DNA of 64,000 nt from Maylandia zebra (lineage: Eukaryota; Chordata; Actinopteri; Cichliformes; Cichlidae), in NCBI RefSeq assembly GCF_041146795.1, contig NC_135187.1, positions 6,211,556 through 6,275,555 of the forward strand, in the 5' to 3' direction. This document shows, piece by piece, positions 55,436 to 64,000 of this stretch (the first letter of the stretch is position 1; each line of letters begins with the position of its first letter). The notes under the pieces were generated by a model, which was given only the letters and a program-made list of their open reading frames with translations, was not told the DNA's origin and ran no database searches. A program made the translations under genes and the position numbers.

Positions 55436-56294
55436 ATTTGGCTACATGTCGGCAAAGCTATGTTAGTAAATTTTGTACTTAATGCAGCTCAGGTTCCAAT
55501 AGTTTTTTAAAATGCAAACCATTCAAAGATTGACTTTAACCTTACAGAGAGATTACCATTTTATGGATAAATAATATAAGAATATCAACAAACACAACAA
55601 GCTGAAACATGTAGACAGGTTGTGAATGCTGCCTAAAACTTGGCAGAAAGCCGTGGAGGACAGGAAGACCATGACAATCAGCTAATTATTGCTTTCACAT
55701 TCCCATGGACATGTATTTATAAGTTAAAATTTGAATCCTGCAGCTTATCACACATTTGATTTCTGTGTCTGAGAACTGCACATGTCCAGATTCAGGACAG
55801 ACTAAGAAACCCACTATTTCAGATCATCTGTGATCATCTCTTAGGGAGAGCTGATGAGACGGTGGTTCCACTCCTGATGATACACCAGGAGAAATTCAGC
55901 ACTGCATGAGGATGAGGAGGAGAAAGAAGAGCCAGCACCAGCTGAGATATGGAGCGAGCAGGAGAAAATGTTCTCTCTTTGTGAAGGACTGGTAGAAAAG
56001 TTTAAAATAACTATCTCTCCTAAATCCATCTTTTTTAGTTAATCAGGGCTTTAAACTAACTTTTTGCCATGGTTGCACTGGTGTGCCTAACTTTTTTTCT
56101 TAGGTGCACCAGCACAAAGGTTAGGTGCACCCAAATTTTTTCAACCGCATCGCTTAACACCGCAGCTTTACATGTTCACTTTTTAAAAAAAATTGCTGTC
56201 CATACAGACAATATTGATTTGTAAATGATTAACTCACAAGCTTGTCAACACAAAGTTCTTTATTTGGAGCACAGTTCTACAACAAACAGAAGCT

Positions 56295-56755
56295 AGATCA
56301 TAAGGCGCATCCGATTATAAGGTGCATTAAGCGAAACAAAACAGTCAAATAAGTCAAACTTTACTCATCAAATTCTTCTTGTTTCCTCCACTTCTGTACC
56401 ATTGATCCATTAATGTGGAATTCTCTCGCAGCTGCTCTATTTCCATGTTCTAATGCGTGACTGATAGAGTTTGAAATCCGCTTCGTAAGCATGTCTCTTA
56501 ACAGGTGCCATTTTGGGGTCCTTATACACATACAATATGGTAATATTATGTTGAAGCACAGTACGTATTACTCTGCGATGCTCCTGACTACAGTAGCCGT
56601 AATGATCCAACAATCCATCAAGCGGTGCAGCTTCATAGCTTACCACTAAAACATACTAAAACATTTTGACAGATTGACCAGAATTCATACATAAGGCACA
56701 CTTTTGAGGAAATGAAAGGATTTTAGTTGCGCCTTGTAGTCCGAATAATATGGTA
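56295..56755 (-). mobile_element. Pogo/Tigger-like element fragment
   Basis: On the minus strand KRHAYEADFKL, and after a frameshift NGSMVQKW-like sequence, match the N-terminal helix-turn-helix of pogo/Tigger-group transposases. The ends carry complementary ataaggcgca / tgcgccttgta motifs, as in elements whose ends read TATAAGGCGCA. The catalytic domain is absent, so it is non-autonomous. Confidence 0.7.
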
Positions 56756-58119
56756 CTGAAAAAGGTCTTGTCCTTAAAGTGCTTCACTGAGCTGACATTT
56801 AAACTTAAAATAATTTAAGATATATAAAATAAAAATAAAGTCAAAATAAAAAGAGCCTCAAAGGCTTTAAACTGAACATCTCAATATCTGAACATCTTAC
56901 CTTGGACATGGGCATCTGAGAGGTTCCGCCCTTGACTATCTCTGATTGGTTTCGACCACAATATGGGCATAATGTGTGTCTGTTGTTGACCACACAGAGA
57001 CTTTGAGTTGCAGAGACTTTTTTTTACTCAAAGGGCTGGTCGCACCGGTGCTGTCAAGGCTTTTTTTTAGTCACACCATTGAGAAATTATTTGCGACCAA
57101 ATTGGTTGCACTCTAGAGACCTGTTAATGTTAAAATAATTTTATTATCAAGTTTTTTCAGTGTGGGACAAAGTACTCAGGTCCTTTAACAAAAAGTATAA
57201 AAGTAAGCACCCAGAGGGAGAGAGATGAGTTAGACTCTAGCCCAATGAAGCAAATGGAGGTTTTAAGAAAAGAAATGAAAATGATATTAATGGTATGGTT
57301 TAGTGTGTCAATACAGGTCACAAATAAATAAAGGTGGACTTTTCTCAAACCATAGATTAACATAATTGGGAGAAAACAGAGTTTTAAACCAAACAGCCAG
57401 AGTTTGGTTTAAAATTTTACAGCTTGACCTCCCACTTGTCACGATCCTGAGAAGAAGCTCAAAGGACAGTTAATCTCCTGATGAAGACCGACAGAACATC
57501 GTGGACTTGAGAAGAATTAATAGCAGGCAAAAGTCAGTGCTTCTGAACCATTGACACTGTCAACTGAGGACACCAGCAGCAGCATGTAAGGAACCACGAG
57601 ATGGAAACATGCGCTGTGAATTACAGGCTGGGCAGTTGAACTGTGGAAAAGCACTGGACACTGATTGTCAGATTTGCCATGCGTGGAGTAATTTTGAAAG
57701 ACAATACTGAAAAGAAACAGAGAAGAAACAGATTGTGTTTGCTGGAGATTCAAGACAACAAAGGACACTTTGAGAAGGGTACAGGGGCCAGTGGGAAGGT
57801 GAAGCCCAGAGGAGTATAATTGGGTTGAAATTGAAGCCTGAACTCATGATGGTGTTTAGAGATGTCCACCAGATCACAACAAAGAGGTAAACAAAAACAC
57901 AAAACACACATATACAAATTGTTACATGTGAAATTATTTTTGGAAAGAATCAGAAGAACAATAGTTTGAATCAGACCTCAGTGAAAAGATGCATGAATTG
58001 ATGCAAATGAACCCATAGATAAATCTGTTAGAGAGACAACTTTAATAGAAGGGAAGGCAAAAGTAGTAGAAAATAGGGATATTGTTTTGAACTGCCGTGC
58101 AACGCTTCTCCAGTCTCTT

Positions 58120-58310
58120 GCAGATTAAAGCCAGGCGATTGGGTCCTTATACGAATACTCCAGAGAAAGAATTGGAACTCACCCCGTTGGGAAGGACCAT
58201 ATTAAGTAATCCTGACCACACCAACAGCGTGCAAAATTGCCGAAAGACCCTCTTGGATTCATCAGAGCCACTGTAAAAAAAGTGAGTGACAACATAGACT
58301 AAGAGACGCC
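58120..58310 (+). pseudogene. Retroviral integrase C-terminal remnant
   Basis: Part of an old endogenous retrovirus. One frame encodes the end of a gammaretrovirus-type integrase: a KPGDWV block, an RW-GPY block and a WIH block. An in-frame TAA stop at 58203-58205 breaks it right after the GPY block. No catalytic core is present upstream; 57,460-58,100 is not recognisable. Gammaretrovirus-like class is inferred from the motifs and from the adjacent env type. Confidence 0.75.
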
Positions 58311-58429
58311 GACGCCCCTGCCTGTAGGTGATCTAGGAAGGTGGAGAGAGGGCTGTTTGGGTAGAATCCCGCCCTTGTTCTTCTCGCCCCTAGTCTACTC
58401 ACCTATAGGACTTGGTGCGTCTGGTCATC

Positions 58430-58962
58430 ATGAAGACGCTCGTCCTCCTAGTGGCTAGTATTGCACTCCTGGTGAGTTTATTAACACTCACCCGAAAAAA
58501 AGATGTAAAATCGACGACGCACAGAATCAAGAAATTGACGCTCTGCGCATTGCGGTGATGCAACACAGAGTAGCATTGGACATGATTCTCGCCGAGAAAG
58601 GAGGACTATGTGTCCTCTTTAACAACACATGCTGCACATACATTCCAGATAATGTACATTCATCCAATATGACCAACGCTCTGAAAACACTCAGACAACT
58701 TCGGGATGTACAACAAAAGGACTATGTTACAAACACAGAGGATTGGCTCACGTGGCTCTTGAGCGGCTCATGGAAGTACCTGCTGATTAAAGGACTTGTT
58801 TTTGTTGGTGTTCTACTATTGTTACTATGTCTGTTTACTTCATGTGTCATACCTTGTTTGAAGAACATGGTGTCGAAAATGGTAACGGCTTCAATTAATA
58901 TGTACATTACCCTACCACATGATGTAGAAGAGGTCATTGACTGGTATGAAACTTCAATGTAA
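58430..58962 (+). pseudogene. Retroviral env remnant (signal peptide and TM ectodomain/anchor)
   Basis: An ATG at 58430 opens a hydrophobic signal-peptide-like stretch. The transmembrane subunit lies in a different frame from about 58515 to 58962. It shows a heptad region, the conserved immunosuppressive-domain-like stretch followed by a CX6CC motif (about 58610-58637), a hydrophobic membrane anchor near residues 80-100 of this stretch, and a short tail. The surface subunit is entirely missing and the two parts are out of frame, so this is a deletion relic and cannot make an envelope. CX6CC places it with gamma-type envelopes. Confidence 0.85.
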
Positions 58963-59362
58963 TAAAGGCACTGCTTAAGTCCTGACTAAAAATGTTCCAA
59001 CAAGTGGCCATGGACTGATGTAGATGATGTGACTCGTTGTATATAATAAAGCCTTAGCATTTAGAAAGGCTCAATTAGGAGCCACTGTAAGGTTGCTAAA
59101 TTGGTAAAAACAGGAGGGAATGTCATGGGATGTTTATGTTGGCTGATGCCACTTGTATTTCTATTTGTATTTTACTTATTTAGCAAAGGCCCTCCTGTGA
59201 CTGGAAAAATACTGTTTTCATCTTCTTTGTAAGATGTGTTTGCTCTTAAATAGAGAAGTTACGCTATACTAGCTGTGAAAGTATAAACAGGAAGCCTGGA
59301 CCGGCACAGTTCTGCATTTTATCTTTTCCTGTGTATTTCTGAGAATACATGCTGCTCAGATA

Positions 59363-60965
59363 CAGTGGGGCAAGAAAGTATTTAGTCAGCCACCGATTGT
59401 GCAAGTTCCCCCACTTAAAATGATGACAGAGGTCAGTAATTTGCACCAGAGGTACACTTCAACTGTGAGAGACAGAATGTGAAAAAAAAATCCATGAATT
59501 CACATGGTAGGATTTGTAAAGAATTTATCCGTAAATCAGGGTGGAAAATAAGTATTTGGTCACCTCAAACATGGAAAATCTCTGGCTCTCACAGACCTGT
59601 AACGTCTTCTGTAAGAAGCTTTTCTGTCCCCCACTTGTTACCTGTATGAATGGCACCTGTTTGAACTCATCATCTGTATAAAAGACACCTGTCCACAGCC
59701 TCAAACAGTCAGACTCCAAACTCCGCCATGGCCAAGACCAAAGAGCTCTCGAAGGACACCAGGAAAAGTATTGTAGACCTGCACCAGACTGGGAAGAGTG
59801 AATCTACAATAGGCAAGCAGCTTGGTGTGAAGAAATCAACTGTGGGAGCAATCATCAGAAAATAGAAGACATACAAGACCACTGATAATCTCCCACGATC
59901 TGGGGCTCCACGCAAGATCTCATCCCGTGGGGTCAAAATGATCATGAGAACGGTGAGCAAAGATCCCAGAACCACACGGGGGGACCTGGTGAATGACCTG
60001 CAGAGAGCTGGGACCAAAGTAACAAAGGTCACCATCAGTAACACACTACAACGGCAGGGAATCAAATCCCGCAGTGCCAGACGTGTTCCGCTGCTGAAGC
60101 CAGTGCATGTCCAGGCCCGTCTGAAGTTTGCCAGAGAGCACATGGATGATACAGCAGAGGATTGGGAGAATGTCATGTGGTCAGATGAAACCAAAGTAGA
60201 ACTTTTTGGTATAAACTCAACTCGTCGTGTTTGGAGGACGAAGAATACTGAGTTGCATCCCAAGAACACCATACCTACTGTGAAGCATGGGGGTGGAAAC
60301 ATCATGCTATGGGGCTGTTTTTCTGCCAAGGGGACAGGACGACTGATCCGTGTTAAGGACAGAATGAATGGGGCCATGTATCGTGAGATTTTGAGCCAAA
60401 ACCTCCTTCCATCAGTGAGAACTTTGAAGTTGAAACGAGGCTGGGTCTTCCAACATGACAATGATCCAAAACACACCGCCCGGGCAACAAAGGAGTGGCT
60501 CCGTAAGAAGCATTTGAAAGTCCTGGAGTGGCCTAGCCAGTCTCCAGACCTCAACCCCATAGAAAATCTGTGGCGGGAGTTGAAAGTCCGTGTTGCTCGG
60601 CGACAGCCCCAAAACATCACTGCTCTCGAGAAGATCTGCATGGAGGAATGGGCCAAAATACCAGCTACTGTGTGTGCAAACCTGGTAAAGACCTATAGTA
60701 AACGTTTGACCTTTGTTATTGCCAACAAAGGTTATGTTACAAAGTATTGAGTTGTATTTTTGTTATTGACCAAATACTTATTTTCCACCCTGATTTACGG
60801 ATAAATTCTTTACAAATCCTACCATGTGGATTCATGGATTTTTTTTCACATTCTGTCTCTCACAGTTGAAGTGTACCTCTGGTGCAAATTACTGACCTCT
60901 GTCATCATTTTCAGTGGGGGAACTTGCACAATCGGTGGCTGACTAAATACTTTTTTGCCCCACTG
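59363..60965 (+). mobile_element. Nearly intact Tc1-like transposon
   Basis: Flanked by TA on both sides (59361-59362 and 60966-60967), the target of Tc1/mariner elements. Inverted repeats of about 200 bases start cagtggggcaagaaagtatt and are nearly identical between the ends, apart from a few mismatches. The long similar repeats and one broken frame indicate a recent insertion, which landed in an older retroviral LTR. Confidence 0.95.
59728..60750 (+). pseudogene. Tc1 transposase, one premature stop
   Basis: A frame of 341 codons from ATG at 59728 to the stop before 60751, unbroken except for TAG at 59863-59865 (codon 46; a Trp codon TGG is the expected residue in this family at that place). 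Downstream, the paired-like DNA-binding domain is followed by the DDE core: WSDET (first Asp), HDNDPKHT (second Asp) and [14 protein letters not shown] (Glu, 34 residues after the second Asp by the family spacing). A downstream ATG at 59938 would give a 270-residue product lacking the first half of the DNA-binding region. Cut-and-paste transposase; self-made activity is unlikely from this copy. Confidence 0.93.
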
Positions 60966-61239
60966 TATGCTTGACTATAAATAAAGAGTGACAACTGCTG
61001 CAGTGGGTGAGTCTCTCTCGAGCTCTCACCCGTGTGCACGTTAAAATTTGCAGACCTGTCTGAGTGTCATTTATTCTGACCTGAGTTGCATTACAGGAAA
61101 ACTCCTGACAGCAGTGAAGGTTCTAAATTTAAAAACTTAAATATGTTAGTATGAGCACCAGAACGTACCCAAAAATAAATTTCAGTATTTCTTTCATTTT
61201 CAGTTATATGCCTCAGACTAAAAGTGTAATGATTATAAC

Positions 61240-61762
61240 TGTCATGATCCGGAGTTTGTGACTCCGTGTTTATGTTTTAGTAGTTATTATTATTCTGGGT
61301 TTTGTTTTCATGTTCCTATATGTTCCCCAGTCTGTGTGAAGTTTTTGTGTTGTGTCATTGCGTGTATGTGTTTCCTGTTTTATTTTGAAGGTCTGCGTCT
61401 TATGTGAGTGTTTTAAGTTTGCCTCCCTAGTCTCGTCACGTTAATCACTCCCAGCTGTGTCCCCCACCTGTGTGTGATCTCCCTGTGTTCTCTGAGTGTT
61501 TTTAAGTCTTGTCTTCTGTCTAGGCGTTGCTGGTTCGTCTGTGTTGTTTCCCCTCGGTCTCCCTGCGTCTCTCCGTATGTATTTCCCCAGACCTCCCTGC
61601 ATCTTCGTTTCTGGTTTGTTTTACCCAGTTTAGGTTTTCCTGTTTCACCTTCACCCACGCCATTGCTGTTTGTATTTTCTTTTGTTAAATAAATACTTAT
61701 CTACACCAGAGCTGCCGCATTTTGGGATCTCCAATTCCACACGTCTGCCGCCGGACGTGACA
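61240..61762 (+). mobile_element. Solo LTR with 5-bp target duplication
   Basis: A 523-base sequence starting tgtcatgatcc and ending ggacgtgaca, with inverted TGTCA/TGACA ends and an AATAAA near 61688. It is flanked by the exact duplication ataac (61235-61239 and 61763-61767). No internal retroviral sequence is left, so it arose by LTR-LTR recombination. Confidence 0.92.
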
Positions 61763-61783
61763 ATAACAGTAAGTTTGGGACCC

Positions 61784-61827
61784 CCAATACACCCAACTCT
61801 ACTTGGGTGTAGAGTTGGGTGTATTGG
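61784..61827. repeat. Perfect 19-bp inverted repeat, 6-base loop
   Basis: Left arm 61784-61802 (ccaatacacccaactctac) is exactly complementary to the right arm 61809-61827, with loop ttgggt. It begins 17 bases after the solo LTR's target duplication. No U-tract follows, so it is not a simple terminator. It may be a small MITE relic or a replication-generated palindrome. Confidence 0.9.
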
Positions 61828-61985
61828 TTGCTCTAACATTTTAAGCTTTATTCTGGGATGTTTATTATTCCTTTTGAATTGTGCTGTTTGTCAGATTGAT
61901 GGAAGTACTTCATCAGTGGGAGAGCTTGTAAGTAGTTGAATTTTGGAGTTGGAGAATTTTAGTTGATCTTTGCCCCAAAGAGAAA

Positions 61986-62005
61986 GGGGGGGGGGGGGGG
62001 GGGGG
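61986..62005. repeat. Poly(G) tract
   Basis: Twenty consecutive G on the plus strand. Rare in vertebrate DNA and prone to G-quadruplex formation and sequencing error; the true length may differ. Confidence 0.85.
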
Positions 62006-62029
62006 AAGGTGACCATCGAACTATATAAC

Positions 62030-62640
62030 TATATGATATAATTCAGTAATATTAATGCTCTAAGGTTGTTAAAGAGAAGTTTGACCACCTTGCTTGGATG
62101 ATTACAATACACAGAATAGAAAGCGTCACTCTACCATGTCAAATGCTTTCTCTACATCATGGGAGAGGGCTATAGCTGGAGAAAAGTCACCTGGGGGGAT
62201 TTATTGTGGGCTGCCCAGATAATATCAATTAGGTGTCTAATGTCTTTATCCTGTCTTCCTTATCTCACCCCAACCGCAGCTGATGGCCCCGCCCCTCCCC
62301 TCCCTGAACCTGCTTCTGCCGGAGGTTTCTTCCTGTTAAAAGGGAGTTTTTCCTTCCCACTGTTGCCAAAGTGATTGCTCATAGGGGGGTCATATGATTG
62401 TAGGGTTTTTCTCTGTATCTATTATTGTACAATCTACTGTACAATATAAAGCGCCTTGAGGTGACTGTTGTTGTGATTTGGTGCTATATAAATTGAATTA
62501 ATGTTATTGGCAGAGCTATGAGTCTGGATAAAGCCAACTTTTTTAGGGTGTAAAATTTTGCAGTTACAGTTAATCAGTTTTCTTGGTCTGTAACTATTAC
62601 ATTTAAGTGGGTCTTTGTTTTTCTCTTAAAGAAAAACAAA
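62030..62640 (-). mobile_element. Antisense L1/Tx1-like LINE, interrupted
   Basis: On the minus strand near 62090-62190, the sequence encodes SPAIALSHDVEKAFDMVE, the first conserved block of L1/Tx1 reverse transcriptase (DAEKAFD). Stops occur on both sides. It is split at 62250-62500 by an L2-type LINE tail, and related sequence appears to resume at 62510-62640. Confidence 0.6.
62250..62500 (+). mobile_element. L2-type LINE 3' tail, nested
   Basis: Same tail as at 19100-19268 and 24436-24980: gccccgcccctcccctccct, ccggaggtttcttcctgtta, gactgttgttgtgatttggt, and gctatataaattgaatta at the end. Inserted in the antisense LINE. Confidence 0.8.
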
Positions 62641-62950
62641 GACTTAAATGAAAGGGAGATAAAAGCTTCTGAAAGCTGCTGTCCTTGTCCAGAGCCTCAC
62701 CAAACATTTGTAGGAGTAAAGGGAAGTGCTCTTTAGCAAAGTTTGTGTAAAGATTCTATTATAAACCTGTCTAATCCAGAAGACAGACAAACAGGACACT
62801 GAGACAAGAGTAGGGTATGAAAAGAGACCTAATAACAAACCAGAAAACCTACAATAGGAATAATATAACTTAACTAGGAAACAAGTCACACAGAGAAAAC
62901 AATAATGAATGAACAAAAATCAAAGAACCAGAATCCCAAAACACTAAGTT
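62641..62950. other. Gene-free AT-rich stretch
   Basis: No coding or repeat signal I can name. Confidence 0.4.
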
Positions 62951-62954
62951 GTTT

Positions 62955-64000
62955 ACCAAGGGACACTACCACCTTCAGACTGACAGGTTGGTGGAGCGGC
63001 TGAATAAGACTTTAGAGTCCATGATTTCTTTACGAGGATGAATGCAATTGGGATTGCTGGTTAGACCCTCTGCTGTTTGCAGGGCAGGAGGTGCCCCAGG
63101 CCTCCATGAGATTTTTTTCCCTTTAGTTATTGTTCAGCAGGAAGCGATGGGGGCTGTTGGAGCTTTTTAAGGAAAACTGTGAGGAAGGTCCAAGCCCAGC
63201 TAAGAATGATATTAATACGTTTTGGACCTGAGAGCAAAGCTTCACAATTTGGGGTCCAGGCCCAGGAACATCAGCAGCACCTGTACAACTGAGCAGCTAG
63301 CCTGAGGCAATTGTCATTGGGAGACAAAGTGCTTGTATTGTTCCCTTCTTCCAGCTCAAAGCTGCTCGCCAAGTGGCAAGGACCCTGCGTGGTTACATGG
63401 CGAGTGGGGGACGTTGACTATGAAGTGTTAAGGTCTGACGCAGGAGGAGCCACACAGATATATCACCTCAGCCTCTGAAAGACTGGGAAGAGGCTTAAAG
63501 CACTTCTCTGGTAAGCCTAGTTAAGGAGAGAGAAGTTTAGGATGGAGGTGCAAAATTCCACAATTCCCACCTCCCTCTATTATGATGACAATCTCACACA
63601 GGTCCAGAGAGCCTATGTTGCTGCATTGCAACAGCATTTTGTAGATGTGTTCTCCACCTTGCCCAGCCGCATATTCAAATTTTATTTGTCACACACACAC
63701 AACCATACATCTCTCATAGAGCATCATTTTGAAACGTGCCCAGGAGTCACAGTGCATTTACATCCCTAGAGGAAGCTGACCTTAAAAGACACATTGTTAA
63801 AAGGTAATTGGCTGAAATGCTAAAAATGTTAGTAATAGAAGAGTCACACAGCACGTGGTGTAGCCCCATAGTTCTTGTGGTGAAGAAAGATTGGTCTATA
63901 CAGTTCTTTGCAAGTTTCAGCGCAAGGTGAATGCAGTGTCACAGTATGTGAGTCCCTGACGCAGACATTGCTCCACCCTCCCAGAAGAAGCGTGCGGTTG
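62955..64000 (+). mobile_element. Ty3/gypsy pol fragment, integrase before reverse transcriptase
   Basis: From 62955 to about 63478, broken frames encode an integrase end: TDRLVERLNKTLESM, then a PLLFAGQEVPQAS-like stretch, and LGDKVLVLFPSSS with KLLAKWQGPCVVTWRVGDVDYEVLRSD-type residues (GPY/F module). From 63540 to the window end, downstream in the same orientation, comes a reverse transcriptase N-terminus: HHFETCPGVTVHL, SHSAWCSPIVLVVKKD. The order IN then RT is that of Gmr1-like elements, not of standard gypsy. Stops and a small insertion near 63680-63710 show it is dead. It continues past the window. Confidence 0.75.

Larger units (their letters stand above)
59121..61110 (+). mobile_element. 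Retroviral 3' LTR, split by a Tc1 element
   Basis: Starts tgtcatggg directly after the purine tract caggagggaa (polypurine tract) that follows env, and ends cctgaca, giving inverted TGTCA/TGACA ends. About 385 bases belong to the LTR; the remainder is the Tc1 insertion at 59363-60965. After the insertion the LTR resumes with actataaataaagagtg, which holds TATA- and polyA-like sequences. No matching 5' LTR is visible in the window. Confidence 0.75.

Noticed and set aside
56043..57122. Possible hAT element starting cagggctttaaactaac and ending near gagacctg
   Set aside because: The ends match poorly and no 8-base duplication could be fixed; only the pogo-like fragment inside is supportable.
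59709..60656. Long open frame (315 codons) on the minus strand
   Set aside because: It is the exact antisense of the Tc1 transposase and has no independent motif; long antisense frames are common there.

Overview
This window is vertebrate nuclear DNA from a ray-finned fish, most likely a percomorph teleost; a cichlid would fit, but the species cannot be fixed from sequence alone. The evidence is spliced genes with GT-AG introns, a class I MHC antigen-processing block in the teleost arrangement, and a repeat load typical of fish (L2/CR1/RTE/L1-like LINEs, Tc1, hAT and pogo elements, Ty3/gypsy and retroviral LTRs).

Layout. 1-7.7 kb: repeat-rich DNA without a recognisable gene (one possible orphan exon at 1252-1415). 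7.7-17.2 kb: a diverged tandem segmental duplication reaching into the last exon of TAP2, so that a broken copy of that exon lies at 12399-12562. 17.0-22.98 kb: complete TAP2 (11 exons, minus strand). 23.8-26.8 kb: psmb9 (beta1i, 6 exons, minus). 28.3-32.0 kb: psmb12, a second beta1-type subunit (6 exons, minus). 32.1-36.0 kb: psmb13, beta2i/PSMB10-like (8 exons, plus), head to head with psmb12, with only 96 bp between the start codons. 38.0-43.8 kb: psmb8 (beta5i, 6 exons, plus). 43.8-64 kb: no intact cellular gene recognised. It holds LINE and SINE remnants, an orphan copy of psmb8 exon 3, two solo LTRs with exact target duplications, a decayed endogenous retrovirus whose LTR is split by a nearly intact Tc1 element, and a Ty3/gypsy fragment with integrase placed before reverse transcriptase.

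How the genes work together. The immunoproteasome subunits (beta1i-type psmb9 and psmb12, beta2i-type psmb13, beta5i psmb8) change the cutting preference of the 20S core towards peptides that suit MHC class I. TAP2, with TAP1 encoded elsewhere, pumps those peptides into the ER. Interferon-type motifs near several starts (a consensus ISRE 72 bp upstream of the TAP2 start; IRF and GAS-like sites upstream of psmb9; IRF cores by psmb8 and in the first introns of psmb12 and psmb13) fit co-induction. All five reading frames were followed exon by exon with consistent phases, giving predicted proteins of 719, 216, 217, 275 and 275 residues.

The most notable observations are the collapsed ABC signature motif of TAP2 (LAKSE instead of LSGGQ-like), the well-preserved orphan psmb8 exon, the tandem duplication at the TAP2 3' end with conserved paired CCAT motifs, and several insertions with perfect target-site duplications.
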